Shown here piece after piece: positions 33,951 to 46,641 of a stretch of DNA of 64,000 nt. The stretch spans positions 2,356,001-2,420,000 of the forward strand of contig NZ_CP109031.1 of assembly GCF_036226925.1 (NCBI RefSeq), written 5' to 3'. The position numbers and the translations under genes are program-made. The notes below the pieces were generated by a model. The model saw only the letters and a list, made by a program, of their open reading frames with translations, was not told where the DNA came from and searched no databases. The stretch is from Streptomyces sp. NBC_00659 (lineage in GTDB: Bacteria; Actinomycetota; Actinomycetes; Streptomycetales; Streptomycetaceae). Every line of letters starts with the position of its first letter. Position 1 is the stretch's first letter.

Positions 33951-36940
33951 ATGTCCTCGCTGACGTACGACCTCACCCTTGCCGGTCTGTCGATCGGCGG
34001 TGCCGCGGCGCTCACCGGGATCGGGCTGATCGTCACCTACCGCGCCACCGGTGTGCTCAACTTCGCGCACGGCGCGATCGCGATGGTGTGCGCGTATCTG
34101 CTGCGCCAGTTCACGGTCGAGTGGGGCTGGCCGCTCGCGCTCGGCGCGTCGGTGACCCTGCTGGTGGTGGCCCCTGCCATCGGGATGGCCCTGGAGCGCT
34201 TCGTGTTCCGGCCGCTGTCCCTCCTCGGCGGCGACCCGGCGCAGACCCTGGTCGCGAGCATCGGGGTCTTCGTGCTTCTGGTCGGCGGGGCTGCGCTCGT
34301 GTGGGGCACCGGCGCGCGGGCGGACGCGCCGACGCTGGTGTCGGCGGATCCGTGGGGGCAGCTCGCGGTGGCCGTCGCACTGGCCGCGGGTGTGGGCGCG
34401 GTGACGCGCTGGACCCGCTTCGGCACGGAGCTGCGGGCGGTCGTCGACGACCGCCCGCTCGCGGTGCTCGGCGGTATCGACGCGGACCGGGTGGCCGCGG
34501 CGGGCTGGGCCTTCGGCTCGTTCACGGCGGGCCTGACGGGCGTGCTCCTCGCGCCGTACGTGCGGCTGGACCCGTACGGCCTGCCGCTGCTCGTCATCGA
34601 GGTGATGGCGGTCGCGGTGGCGGCCCGGATGCGCAGCCTCCCGGTGGCGATCGTGGTCGCGCTCGGTATCGGGGTGGCCCAGAGTCAGCTGACCCGGCTG
34701 CATCCCACGGGCTGGGCGGAGCCGCTGCTCCAGGCGGTCGGCGCCAACCTCTTCGTGGTCGCGCTGCTCGTCGCCGCGCTCGTCCTGCCCGGTATCGGCA
34801 CCCGTGACGCGCTCCCGCGCCAGGCGGCGGTCCGCGTGCCGACACCGCCCGGGGCCTGGGCCGTGGCCGTCGTGCTGTTCCTGCTGCCTCTGGGATTCGC
34901 GGGCTCGGACCTGCGCACGTCGGTGCAGGTGCCCGCGCTCGGTGTCGTCCTGCTGTCGCTGGTCGTGGTCACCGGCCGCGGTGGCCAGATCTCGCTGGGG
35001 CAGGCCGCGTACGCCGGTCTGGGCGCCCTGTTCACGGCGCTGCTGGCCGCGGGCCGGTTCCCGGGGCTGCCCCGGCTGCCCGAGCTGGCCGCGCTGGCGG
35101 TGGCCGTGCTGCTGGTGGCCCCGCTCGGTGTGCTGACCGGCTGGCCGGCCATCGGACGGCACGGTCTGGCGCTCGCGGTGGCCACCTTCGCGGTGGGCGT
35201 GGGCGTCAGCCGGTTCGTCTTCGCTCAGCCGTACGCGGTGTCCGGTCTGTCCCTGGACCGCCCGGCCGGATTCGGCGGCGACCGCGCGTACTACGTACTC
35301 GAACTCGTCCTGCTGGCCGCCGCCCTGCTCGCCGCGCACACGCTGCGCCGGGGCCGGACGGGCCGGGCCCTGGCCGCGATGCGGGACCACGAGGCGGGCG
35401 CCTCGGCGGCGGGCGTCCGTGTCCCGGAACTGAAACTGACCGCGTTCGTCGCGGGGGCCGCACTGGCCGCGCTGGGCGGCGGCATGCTCGGCATGGGGCT
35501 GCGTGCCTTCGACGCCACCCAGTACGACCCGGTCCGCAGTCTGCTCTGGTTCGCGGCGGTCGTCGTGCTCGGCGCCGACAGTGTCCTCGGCGCGCTCGTC
35601 GCCGCGGCTCTGCTGGTCGGGCTCGACGCGGGGGCCCGGGGCGGGGTGGCGGCCGCGCTGATCGGCCTCCTCGCCGTCCTCGTCGGCCGCTTCCCCGAGG
35701 GCCCGTACGAGGCCCTGCGCACGGCGGCGTCCCGGTTCCGGCTCCGCCCCCGGGCGACCCTGACGCCCCGGGGCGTCAGGGTCCGCCGACACCTGCGCAC
35801 CGTCGGCAGGGACCGCCTCGAAGCACTCGGGCCTCCGGCGGGCCCGGAGGCCGTACCGACGAAGGGCGCCATGGCGGCCGTGGCGGCGGAGGGCGCGGCT
35901 GCGGCGACCGCGGTGACCGGCACCGGCGGGGAACCCGGGCCCCGCCGAGGTCCGGCAGCACCGGCCGGCATCAGCCCGAAAGCCGCACGACGCCCGGGAC
36001 CTGCCACCCGAACCGACCCGCGCCGAGAAGCCGGACAGGGCCCGGGCCACCCGGCACCCAGCGACACCGGCCGACAAGCCGGACCGCACCCGGAACCCAC
36101 CGCACCGTCCGACGCCGGCCAGGAACCCGGGCCGCGCCCGGGGCCCGCCGCAAGGGCCGCGTCCGCGGGCAGGTCCGGCGCGGGAAGGCGGGCGGTCGCC
36201 GGGACGGAGCCGGTACGGCGGACGGTCGCCGGAGCTGCCCGGCGGGCCGGGGCGGACACGCGACCGCTGGCCACCCGTCGGCTCCGCGTCGCCTATGGCG
36301 GGTTCACCGCGCTCGACGGGGCGACTCTCGACGTCCCGCCTGGCCGGGTCACCGCGGTCGTGGGGCCCAACGGGGCCGGGAAGAGCACCCTGTTCCACTG
36401 TCTCGCGGGCACGCTGCGCCCCTCGGGCGGACAGGTGCTGCTCGGAGGGCGGGACATCACACGGCTCGCGGCGCACGCGCGGACGCGGCTGGGGATCGCA
36501 CGGACCTTCCAGCAGCTGGCGGTCTTCCCGTCGCTGACCGTGGCCGAGAACGTGCGCGTGGGCGCCGAGCAGGGCCGGACCGCGGATCCTGGGGCGGCGG
36601 AGCGGGCGCTGCGGCTGCTCGGGCTCGACGGGCCGGTGCGGTCACTGCCCGCGGCGGGGCTGCCCACCGGGACACTCCGGCGCGTCGAACTGGCCCGGGC
36701 GCTCGCCGGGAACCCCCGGGTGCTGCTGCTCGACGAGCCCGCGGCCGGGCTCGACACCGGCGAGGTGGCCGCGCTGGCCCGGGTGCTGCGGGCGCTGGCC
36801 GCGGACGGCATGGCCCTCCTGGTCGTCGAGCACGATCTCGATCTGGTCGCCGACCTGGCGCACACCGTGCACGTCATGGCTGCCGGACGGATCGTCGCCT
36901 CGGGGCCCGCCGACCGCGTCCTGGACACGAGGCCCGGCGG

Positions 36941-36944
<4 letters not shown>
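33951..36944 (+). CDS. LivH-LivM-LivG fusion: two permeases and an ATPase of branched-chain amino acid-type ABC transporter
   Basis: A 997-residue protein joining three subunits usually separate. Residues 1-285 are LivH-like (LSIGGAAALTGIGLIVTYRATGVLNFAHGA), 293-585 LivM-like (GQISLGQAAYAGLGAL), a low-complexity Pro/Arg/Gly/Ala linker runs from about 590 to 770, and 773-997 is LivG-like with Walker A GPNGAGKST near 806 and Walker B LLLDEPAAGLD. The signature LPTGTLRRVELARAL is degenerate. GAGG 9 bases before ATG 33951. Ends in ATGA overlap with livF. With the divergent lipoprotein it forms a complete transporter. Confidence 0.9.
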
Positions 36945-38267
<1,323 letters not shown>

Positions 38268-38313
38268 AGCAGCGCGTCCCGCTCGCCCGCCCAGCCGGCG
38301 CCCGGCGCGCCCA

Positions 38314-38347
38314 GGGCCCCACCCGGTCGGAGGACCGGGCGGGGCCC
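38314..38347. terminator. Terminator hairpin between the two Rpf genes
   Basis: A 15-bp stem with one mismatch (38314-38328 with 38333-38347), loop ggag, downstream of the second Rpf gene on the minus strand. Confidence 0.7.
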
Positions 38348-38456
38348 AGGGTCTGTCGCCCGGATCACGCGGCGGGACGCGGGGCAGTGCACCGCGCCTC
38401 GGCGCCACCTGATCCGAACGGCAGACCCCTGTGCCCGGCACGAGGGGGAGCGTGGC

Positions 38457-39695
<1,239 letters not shown>

Positions 39696-40475
39696 GTGCC
39701 GCGCATGCTCGACGTCAGCGACGACGTACGCGCCGAGATCGGCGACGAAGAAGCCGACCGGCTGCTCGCCGGAGAGAACGCCCCCGGCAGTTACGACTGC
39801 ACGTCGTGCCGCACCCCGGGCGACTCGGAACAGGAGCGCACCAGCACCGTCCTGTTCATCGGCGACGAGACCGCCGTCCTCGCCTTCGCCCACGCCACCT
39901 GCCTGCCCTCGCAGGTCGTGCAGGTCACCGAGGACCAACTCCAGGGCGCCGTCCGCTCGATCCACCCCGACGGCGCGCCCACCGCCCACGCCCCCGCCCC
40001 CGAGCAGGCCGTGCTCGGCGTCACCAGCGGACTCGTCCTGATCAACGGCGAGCTGCACCCGGCACTCGTCGTCGAGCCGACCGGCCCGATCGTGCGACCC
40101 GGATCGACCGATATCGGCGACGACTTCCTGCCCCTGCTGATCGAGCAGGGCTTCATGCCCGCGATCGAGCTGAACTCGGTGCCGCCGGTCCTGCACGGCT
40201 GGTCCGTGCTGCTCGCGGCGGGCCAGCTGCACGCCGTCCTCCAGCCGGGCACCGGCGGCGGCTCGCCCGTCGCCTGGTGGCAGGCCCACCAGGCGCTCCA
40301 GGTCACCGACAGCTGGCGCGCCGCCGCGAACAAGCTCCAGCAGGTGCTCCTGTTCGCGGCGCCGGTCGGCTCGATCGGCCGTCAGCCTCGGGAGGACCTG
40401 CTGCGCGACGCGCTCGACAAGGCGGCCGCCAACGGCAAGCTGGTCGCGGCGACGATGCCGCTCGCCGGTATCTGA
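39696..40475 (+). CDS. Conserved hypothetical protein, 259 aa
   Basis: GTG start with GAGGAG 6 bases upstream. It begins MPRMLDVSDDVRAEIGDEEADRLLAGE and has CTSCRTPG near residue 35, which, with a later THATCLP-like sequence, gives three Cys and a possible metal site. The rest is a mix of strands and helices without a known motif; no signal peptide. I recall similar proteins throughout Streptomyces, but the function is unknown. It is solitary on the plus strand. Confidence 0.78.
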   Translation: MPRMLDVSDDVRAEIGDEEADRLLAGENAPGSYDCTSCRTPGDSEQERTSTVLFIGDETAVLAFAHATCLPSQVVQVTEDQLQGAVRSIHPDGAPTAHAPAPEQAVLGVTSGLVLINGELHPALVVEPTGPIVRPGSTDIGDDFLPLLIEQGFMPAIELNSVPPVLHGWSVLLAAGQLHAVLQPGTGGGSPVAWWQAHQALQVTDSWRAAANKLQQVLLFAAPVGSIGRQPREDLLRDALDKAAANGKLVAATMPLAGI

Positions 40476-40656
40476 GGACGGCGGGACAGCCGACAGAGCG
40501 GGACGGGGCGGGGAACCACGGGCGGGTGGCCGACGCCGGCCACTCAGGGGTGCCCGTGCGGTTCCCCGCGCCCCCGCGCGCGCCGCTCACTCCGGACGGC
40601 CCGCGAAATGACCGCTCCGGCCGCATCCGTTGGGCGGTGGGGTCGTTGGCACGTAC

Positions 40657-41097
40657 GTGCACACCTACGACGTCCCCGGCCACCGGCCCTTCCAGCCGGT
40701 CCTTCCCTCCGGCTCCCCCCTCCGTTCGAGCAGAGAGGTGCCGGCGTCGCGACCGGTGCAGGACCCTCATCAGGGCAGCTCATCAGCCACGCCGATCTAC
40801 GACGCGCTCCACGCCGAGTGGATCAGAGCGTTCAGGACCCTGCCCGGCGACCGTCACGGTGAGGAGAACCTGGAGTTCAAGGCCTTCGGGATCCTCGGGC
40901 GCGGTCCGAACTCGTTCAGCTCGTCGGGCACGTACAGCTCGTACAGCGCGGGAGCGCAGACCGCCCGGCAGATCACCGCACAGCACGGGCACACCACGGC
41001 GACGACGGCCGTCTGGCAGCCGGGCGCGCGCCAGCACGGCACGGGGATGCATCACATCCCGGCCGCGCTCCCGCCCGCCCCGCGCAGGGGGCTGTGA
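40657..41097 (+). CDS. Hypothetical protein, 146 aa
   Basis: Codon use is typical of real genes over the central part (TPIYDALHAEWIRAFRTLPGDRHGEENLEFKAFGIL), which is a compact helical core. The flanks are Ser/Gly/Thr/Tyr-rich and low complexity. Start is uncertain: GTG 40657 is suggested, TTG 40630 is possible, and neither has an SD. No known domain is seen. It converges on der with a terminator between. Confidence 0.5.
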   Translation: MHTYDVPGHRPFQPVLPSGSPLRSSREVPASRPVQDPHQGSSSATPIYDALHAEWIRAFRTLPGDRHGEENLEFKAFGILGRGPNSFSSSGTYSSYSAGAQTARQITAQHGHTTATTAVWQPGARQHGTGMHHIPAALPPAPRRGL

Positions 41098-41121
41098 GCG
41101 GCGGGATCCATGAGCGGTGAC

Positions 41122-41160
41122 GCGTGAGGGGCGGCTCCCCCGGGGAGCCGCCCCTCACGC
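41122..41160. terminator. Bidirectional terminator, 19-bp stem
   Basis: Perfect inverted repeat (41122-41140 with 41142-41160) between the convergent hypothetical gene and der. Confidence 0.85.
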
Positions 41161-41174
41161 TTCGCCCGTGGGCG

Positions 41175-42653
41175 TTACTTCTTCTTGTTGGCACCGCGCT
41201 TCTCGCGCACCCGCACCGAGATGTGGATCGGCGTGCCCGCGAAGCTGAACTCCTCACGCAGCCGGCGCTCGATGAAGCGGCGGTAGCCGTGCTCGATGAA
41301 GCCGGAGGCGAAGAGCACGAACCGCGGAGGCTTGGTGCCCGCCTGCGTGCCGAACAGGATGCGCGGCTGCTTGCCGCCGCGGACCGGGTGCGGATGCGCG
41401 GCGACCAGCTCGCCGAGGAAGGCGTTCAGACGGCCGGTCGGAACGCGGGTCTCCCAGCCGTCCAGAGCCGTCTCGATCGCCGGGACGAGCTTCTCCATGT
41501 GACGGCCGGTACGGGCCGAGACGTTCACCCGGGGCGCCCAGGCCACCTGGGCGAGCTCGGTCTCGATCTCCCGCTCCAGGTAGTAGCGGCGCTCCTCGTC
41601 GAGGGTGTCCCACTTGTTGAAGGCGAGGACGATGGCGCGGCCCGCGTCGACCGCCATGGTGACGATGCGCTGGTCCTGCACGGAGATGGTCTCGGACGCG
41701 TCGATCAGGATGACCGCGACCTCCGCCTTCTCGACGGCGGCGGCGGTGCGCAGCGAGGCGTAGTAGTCCGCGCCCTGCTGGAGGTGGACACGCTTGCGGA
41801 TGCCCGCCGTGTCGACGAACTTCCAGGTGATGCCGCCGAGTTCGATGAGCTCGTCGACCGGGTCACGGGTGGTGCCCGCGACCTCGTTGACGACCACGCG
41901 GTCCTCGTTCGCCACCTTGTTCAGCAGGGAGGACTTGCCGACGTTCGGGCGGCCGATGAGGGCGATGCGGCGGGGGCCGCCCACCGCGGTGCCGAAGGTC
42001 TGCGCCGGGGCCTCGGGCAGCGCCTCCAGGACGGCGTCGAGCATGTCGCCGGTGCCGCGGCCGTGCAGCGCGGAGACCGGGTGCGGCTCGCCGAGACCGA
42101 GGGCCCAGAGGTACGAGGCGTCGGACTCGCCGCTCATGCCGTCGACCTTGTTGGCGCACAGGATGACGGGCTTGCCGGCCTTGCGGAGAAGGCGTACGAC
42201 CGCCTCGTCGGTGTCGGTCGCGCCGACCTTGGCGTCGACGACGAACACGACCGCGTCGGCGGCCTCGATCGCGTACTCCGCCTGCGCGGCGACGGACGCG
42301 TCGATGCCGAGGACGTCCTGCTCCCAGCCGCCGGTGTCGACGAGCTTGAAGCGGCGGCCCGCCCACTCGGCCTCGTAGGTCACGCGGTCGCGGGTGACAC
42401 CGGGCTTGTCCTCGACGACGGCCTCGCGGCGGCCGATGATGCGGTTCACCAGGGTCGACTTGCCGACGTTCGGGCGGCCGACGACGGCGAGGACGGGCAG
42501 CGGGCCGTGGCCCGCCTCCTCGATCGCGCCCTCGACGTCATGGATGTCGAAGCCCTCTTCCGCGGCGAGCTCCATGAACTCCGCGTACTCGGCATCGCCA
42601 AGTGCCCCGTGCTCGTGTTCCGCCGAGCCGTCGGGCTGGATGTGGTCGTTCAT
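41175..42653 (-). CDS. der: GTPase Der (EngA), ribosome assembly
   Basis: A 492-residue protein with two Era-like G domains in tandem: GRPNVGKST and DTGGWE, NKVD in the first, and GRPNVGKSS with DTAGIRK and NKWD in the second; then a KH-like domain ending in the basic EKRGANKKK tail. It assists 50S ribosome assembly. Actinobacterial Der has this extra acidic N-terminal segment of about 50 residues. ATG 42653 has GAGGT 9 bases upstream. It is the last gene of the aroH-tyrA-cmk-plsC-der series, although a hairpin separates it from plsC. Confidence 0.97.
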   Translation of the reverse strand: MNDHIQPDGSAEHEHGALGDAEYAEFMELAAEEGFDIHDVEGAIEEAGHGPLPVLAVVGRPNVGKSTLVNRIIGRREAVVEDKPGVTRDRVTYEAEWAGRRFKLVDTGGWEQDVLGIDASVAAQAEYAIEAADAVVFVVDAKVGATDTDEAVVRLLRKAGKPVILCANKVDGMSGESDASYLWALGLGEPHPVSALHGRGTGDMLDAVLEALPEAPAQTFGTAVGGPRRIALIGRPNVGKSSLLNKVANEDRVVVNEVAGTTRDPVDELIELGGITWKFVDTAGIRKRVHLQQGADYYASLRTAAAVEKAEVAVILIDASETISVQDQRIVTMAVDAGRAIVLAFNKWDTLDEERRYYLEREIETELAQVAWAPRVNVSARTGRHMEKLVPAIETALDGWETRVPTGRLNAFLGELVAAHPHPVRGGKQPRILFGTQAGTKPPRFVLFASGFIEHGYRRFIERRLREEFSFAGTPIHISVRVREKRGANKKK

Positions 42654-42688
42654 GAAGTCCGTACCTCGTCGTTCATTCGTGGTGATCG

Positions 42689-42716
42689 GTGGATCACCCG
42701 TAACCGGGTGATCCAC
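42689..42716. terminator. 12-bp perfect hairpin between plsC and der
   Basis: gtggatcacccg, loop taac, cgggtgatccac. It starts 13 bases after plsC stops and ends 36 bases before the der start, so it may reduce read-through into der or lie in its leader. Confidence 0.55.
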
Positions 42717-42729
42717 TACTAAGTGTCGC

Positions 42730-43404
42730 CTAACGCCCGGCGGGGCGCCCGGCGTTTTCCCGGCGTCCGGTCAGACGCATGGCCTCGTCCAGGTGGGCGC
42801 TGAGCTGCTTCTGGATCCGGCCGGTGGCCTCGTCCAGCGCCTGTCGCGTGCGCCGGCCGCTGCCGTCGCCCGCTTCGAAGGGGTCGCCGAAGACGACGTC
42901 GACCCTGCTGCGCAGCGGGGGCAGCGCCTTGGTCAGCCGGCTGGCCCGCTCGGAGCTTCCCAGCACCGCCACCGGGACGATCGGGGCTCCGCTGCGCACC
43001 GCGAAGTACGCGAGCCCGGCCCGCAGCGAGGCGAAGTCGCCCTCGCCCCGGGTGCCCTCGGGAAAGATCCCGAGGACTCCGCCGGACGCCAGAACGCCGA
43101 GGGCGTCGGTGATGGCGGCGCGGTCGGCGATCTCCCGGTCGACCTTCAGCTGGCCGATGCCGAGCAGGAACGGGTCGAGCGGGCCGACGAACGCTTCCTT
43201 CTTGATCAGGAAGTGTGTGGGCCTGGGCGCGACGCCCATGACCATCGGCCCGTCGATGTTGTGGGAGTGGTTCACGGCCAGGATCGCCGGGCCGGTCGCG
43301 GGGACCTTCCAGGCGCCGAGCACGCGCGGCTTCCACAGCCCGTACATCAGGCCGACGCCGATCCGGCGCCCGACCTCGGCACGTCTCGCGGAGGGTGCGG
43401 TCAC
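42730..43404 (-). CDS. 1-acyl-sn-glycerol-3-phosphate acyltransferase (PlsC family)
   Basis: A 224-residue protein with acyltransferase motifs NHSHNID (HX4D catalytic) near residue 45, FLIKKEAF near 66, IFPEGTRG near 114 and VPVAVLGS near 146. It acylates lysophosphatidate or a related glycerol acceptor in phospholipid synthesis. GTG 43404 overlaps the cmk stop (GTGA), showing translational coupling to cmk. Families of this size without membrane helices associate peripherally with the membrane. Confidence 0.9.
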   Translation of the reverse strand: MTAPSARRAEVGRRIGVGLMYGLWKPRVLGAWKVPATGPAILAVNHSHNIDGPMVMGVAPRPTHFLIKKEAFVGPLDPFLLGIGQLKVDREIADRAAITDALGVLASGGVLGIFPEGTRGEGDFASLRAGLAYFAVRSGAPIVPVAVLGSSERASRLTKALPPLRSRVDVVFGDPFEAGDGSGRRTRQALDEATGRIQKQLSAHLDEAMRLTGRRENAGRPAGR

Positions 43405-44096
43405 TTGGCGTCCCGCTTCTCCTCGACGAGGGTGACGACGCACTCGATGACCTGCTGGAGCGTGAGGTCGGAGGTGTCCACCTCGACCGCGTCGTCCGCC
43501 TTGGCGAGGGGGGAGGTCTTGCGGCTGGAGTCGGCCGCGTCCCGCTTGACCAGCGCCTCACGGGTCGCGTCGATGTCCGCGCCCTTCAGCTCACCGCTGC
43601 GCCGGGCGGCACGCGCCTCCGGGGAGGCGGTGAGGAAGATCTTCAGGTCGGCGTCGGGCAGCACGGTGGTGCCGATGTCGCGGCCCTCGACCACTATGCC
43701 GGCGGGCGCGGACCCGGCGAGGGTGCGCTGCAGCTCGGTGATCCGGGCACGCACCTCGGGGACGGCGCTGACCGCGCTGACCTTGGAGGTGACCTCCTGC
43801 GTACGGATCGGGCCGGCGACGTCGGCCCCGTCGACCGTGATGGTCGGCTCGGCCGGGTCGGTGCCGGAGACGATCTCCGGCTTGCCCGCGGCGGCGGCGA
43901 TCGCGGAGGGGTCCGTGACGTCGATGTCGTTGCTGACCATCCACCACGTGATGGCGCGGTACTGCGCCCCGGTGTCCAGGTAGCTCAGACCGAGCTTCGC
44001 GGCCACGGCCTTCGAGGTGCTCGACTTGCCCGTGCCGGAGGGGCCGTCGATGGCGACAATCACAGCCGGAGCGGTACGGGCGGCGCCGTTGTCCAC
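43401..44096 (-). CDS. cmk: Cytidylate kinase
   Basis: A 231-residue kinase: P-loop AIDGPSGTGKSSTSK near residue 14, YLDTGAQYRAITW near 36, and VVEGRDIGTTVLPDADLKIFLTA near 148, which together identify CMP/dCMP kinase. It converts CMP to CDP, feeding CTP made by PyrG. GTG 44096 has GGAAGG upstream. The stop overlaps plsC. The gap to tyrA upstream is 138 bases. Confidence 0.96.
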   Translation of the reverse strand: MDNGAARTAPAVIVAIDGPSGTGKSSTSKAVAAKLGLSYLDTGAQYRAITWWMVSNDIDVTDPSAIAAAAGKPEIVSGTDPAEPTITVDGADVAGPIRTQEVTSKVSAVSAVPEVRARITELQRTLAGSAPAGIVVEGRDIGTTVLPDADLKIFLTASPEARAARRSGELKGADIDATREALVKRDAADSSRKTSPLAKADDAVEVDTSDLTLQQVIECVVTLVEEKRDAK

Positions 44097-44234
44097 GGTG
44101 GGAACACCTTCCTGGTGCGAGGTGGAGGTCTCTGCGGGACGCGATCGCGCCCCGCACAAGGTTACCGGCCCCGCGGACCCCGTATTACTGGCCCTTCCCG
44201 GCGGCGGTATCGCCGGCCCTTTCCGGCGGCCGTC

Positions 44235-45320
44235 TCACTGGCGCAGCGCCCAGCCCCGCTCCCGCAGTGCCGCGCCGAGCACCGGCACCGCCTTCGGCTC
44301 CACCATCAGCTGCACCAGACCGGCCTGCTGACCGGTCGCGTGCTCGATGCGTACGTCCTCGATGTTGACGCCGGCCATCCCCGCGTCGGCGAAGATGCGG
44401 GCGAGCTGACCGGGCTGGTCGTCGATGAGAACGGCCACGACCTCGTAGGCACGCGGCGCGGAGCCGTGCTTGCCGGGGACACGGACCTGGCCCGCGTTGC
44501 CGCGCCGCAGGACGTCCTCGATGCCCGTGGCGCCCTGGCGGCGCTTGGCCTCGTCGGAGGACTGGAGGGCACGCAGGGCCTGGACCGTCTCGCCGAGGTC
44601 GGCGGAGACGTCCGCGAGGAGGTCGGCGACGGGGCCCGGGTTCGCGGAGAGGATGTCGATCCACATCCGGGGGTCGGAGGCGGCGATCCGCGTCACATCG
44701 CGGATGCCCTGCCCGCAGAGCCGTACCGCCGTCTCCTCCGCGTGCTCCAGGCGCGCGGCGACCATGCTGGAGACCAGGTGGGGCATGTGCGAGACGAGCG
44801 CCACGGCGCGGTCGTGGGCGTCCGCGTCCATGACGACGGGCACGGCACGGCAGTGCGACACCAGTTCCAGGGCGAGGTTCAGGACCTCGGTGTCCGTGTC
44901 CCGGGTCGGGGTGAGCACCCAGGGCCGGCCCTCGAAGAGGTCGCCGCTCGCGGCCAGCGGACCGGACTTCTCGCGGCCCGACATGGGGTGCGTGCCGATG
45001 TACGGGGTGAGGTCGAGGCCGAGCGCCTCCAGCTCGCGGCGGGGACCGCCCTTGACGCTGGCGACGTCGAGATAGCCGCGGGCGAGACCGCGCCGCATGG
45101 CGTCCGCGAGGGTCGCGGCGACGTGCGCCGGCGGTGCGGCGACGATCGCGAGGTCGACGGGCCCCTCGGGTGCCTCGTCCGTGCCGGCGCCCAGCGCGGC
45201 CGCCGTACGGGCCTGCTCCGGGTCGTGGTCGGCGAGGTGGACGACGACGCCGCGGGAGGCGAGCGCGAGGGCCGCGGACGTGCCGATCAGCCCGGTTCCG
45301 ATGACGAGCGCGGTCCTCAC
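44235..45320 (-). CDS. tyrA: Prephenate dehydrogenase with C-terminal ACT domain
   Basis: A 361-residue enzyme: Rossmann motif VIGTGLIGTSAALAL near residue 6, THPMSGREKSG near 115 with the prephenate-binding His and Ser/Arg, and a C-terminal ACT domain (about 285-361; PGQLARIFADAGMAGVNIEDVRIE) that probably senses tyrosine. It oxidatively decarboxylates prephenate to 4-hydroxyphenylpyruvate. GTG 45320 overlaps the aroH stop (GTGA), so chorismate mutase and this enzyme are coupled. Confidence 0.95.
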   Translation of the reverse strand: MRTALVIGTGLIGTSAALALASRGVVVHLADHDPEQARTAAALGAGTDEAPEGPVDLAIVAAPPAHVAATLADAMRRGLARGYLDVASVKGGPRRELEALGLDLTPYIGTHPMSGREKSGPLAASGDLFEGRPWVLTPTRDTDTEVLNLALELVSHCRAVPVVMDADAHDRAVALVSHMPHLVSSMVAARLEHAEETAVRLCGQGIRDVTRIAASDPRMWIDILSANPGPVADLLADVSADLGETVQALRALQSSDEAKRRQGATGIEDVLRRGNAGQVRVPGKHGSAPRAYEVVAVLIDDQPGQLARIFADAGMAGVNIEDVRIEHATGQQAGLVQLMVEPKAVPVLGAALRERGWALRQ

Positions 45321-45679
45321 TGGGCGATGTCCTTGCGGAGCGCGCCCGCGGCGCCCAGGTAGACGTGCACGACCTCGGCGCGCGGCCGGTCGGACTCGAT
45401 GTGGGCGAGAACACGGACCACCCGGGGCATCGCGCCCTCGATGTCCAGTTCCTGCGCGCAGATCAGCGGGACGTCGACGATGCCGAGCTTGCGCGCCGCC
45501 GCGGCCGGGAAGTCGCTGTGCAGATCGGGTGTCGCGGTGAACCAGATGCTGATCAGGTCGTCCGTGGTGAGCGCGTTGCGCTCCAGGACGGCGGTGAGCA
45601 GCTCGCTGACCTGCTCGTCCATGTGGGCGGCCTCGTCCCGTTCCAGTTGGACGGCGCCCCGGACCGCTCGTACCGCCAC
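45317..45679 (-). CDS. aroH: Chorismate mutase, AroH class
   Basis: A 120-residue protein with the AroH fold and sequence: RAVRGAVQLERDEAAHM at the N-terminus (catalytic Arg), WFTATPDLHSDFPAAAARK near 45, CAQELDIEGAMPRVVRVL near 75 with the Glu and Arg of the active site, and HVYLGAA. It converts chorismate to prephenate for TyrA. GTG 45679 has AGGAG 6 bases upstream. First gene of the tyrA-cmk series. Confidence 0.96.
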   Translation of the reverse strand: MAVRAVRGAVQLERDEAAHMDEQVSELLTAVLERNALTTDDLISIWFTATPDLHSDFPAAAARKLGIVDVPLICAQELDIEGAMPRVVRVLAHIESDRPRAEVVHVYLGAAGALRKDIAQ

Positions 45680-45931
45680 GGTGATGCTCCTCACTGATCT
45701 GTGTGCACGACGTGTCACACCAGCGTAGTCAGCCCCGGGGCGCCGGTGTGCGGCGCCCGCCTGACGAGACGAGGCTGGGTGCGGGATCCGGCCGGGACCG
45801 GCTGCCCGGACGCGGTGATGTCACCCGAATCGCCCCATTCCACTGCTTCTGGCGAGAATGCGCCCGTGCGCCTCTGGACTCGGGCGCGCGCGTCCGCTCT
45901 CATGGCAGGAGACCGCCCAGGGGAGGACCGG

Positions 45932-46615
45932 ATGAAACGACCAGGGCCCCTTCTCACCCTCCTCGCGGGGCTGGTGTTCGGCGTGTTCCTGCTGACGCTC
46001 AACGCGACGACGGGGACGAAGAGCACGTCGAACCCGTACGGGGAGGCGTCGCCGGGCGTCTCGGTGTCGGCCACCGCGCCACCGGGCTCCGCCTCGCCGT
46101 CGCCGTCGCCGAGCCTCCCGCCGAGCCCCTCGGCGTCCCGCAGTGCCGTTCCCAACGCCGACTACGCGGGCCGTACCGACGACGACACCTCAGCGGTCGC
46201 GGTCTCCCTGCGGGGCGGCAAGGCGATCGCGTACTTCTGCGACGGGCACGACAAGGAGTCCTGGCTGAAGGGTGCCGTCGAGGACGACGGGACCATGAAG
46301 CTCACGGGCAGTCACGGCGACGAGCTGAACGGAACCCTCCAGGGCGACAAGCTGATCCGCGGCACCGCCGATGTCGGCGGGCAGCGGTACGCCTTCACGG
46401 CCGACAGGGCCGTCAAGCCCTCCGGCCTGTACCGGGCGACGGCCACCGTGCGCGGCGCGAAGGTCGACGGCGGCTGGATCGTGCTGCCCGGCGGACGGCA
46501 GGTCGGCGTCGTCGAGCGCGACGGCACCCCTTCTGCGGCACCGTCGATCGACCCGGAGACCGGCGCCGTGACGATCGACGGCCAGAAGATCATCGCCCGC
46601 CCTGTCACCCCCTGA
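45932..46615 (+). CDS. Secreted/membrane-anchored hypothetical protein
   Basis: A 227-residue protein starting MKRPGPLLTLLAGLVFGVFLLTLN, an uncleaved or weakly cleaved anchor helix, followed by a Ser/Pro/Ala linker and a beta-rich extracellular domain (ADYAGRTDDDTSAVAVSLRGGKAIAYFCDG and later GGWIVLPGGRQVGVV). GGGAGG lies 5 bases before ATG 45932. No known family. It is 26 bases before the DUF6529 gene and probably co-transcribed with the redox pair downstream. Confidence 0.75.
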   Translation: MKRPGPLLTLLAGLVFGVFLLTLNATTGTKSTSNPYGEASPGVSVSATAPPGSASPSPSPSLPPSPSASRSAVPNADYAGRTDDDTSAVAVSLRGGKAIAYFCDGHDKESWLKGAVEDDGTMKLTGSHGDELNGTLQGDKLIRGTADVGGQRYAFTADRAVKPSGLYRATATVRGAKVDGGWIVLPGGRQVGVVERDGTPSAAPSIDPETGAVTIDGQKIIARPVTP

Positions 46616-46641
46616 CCGCCTCTTTCCACCGGGAGCCGTTC

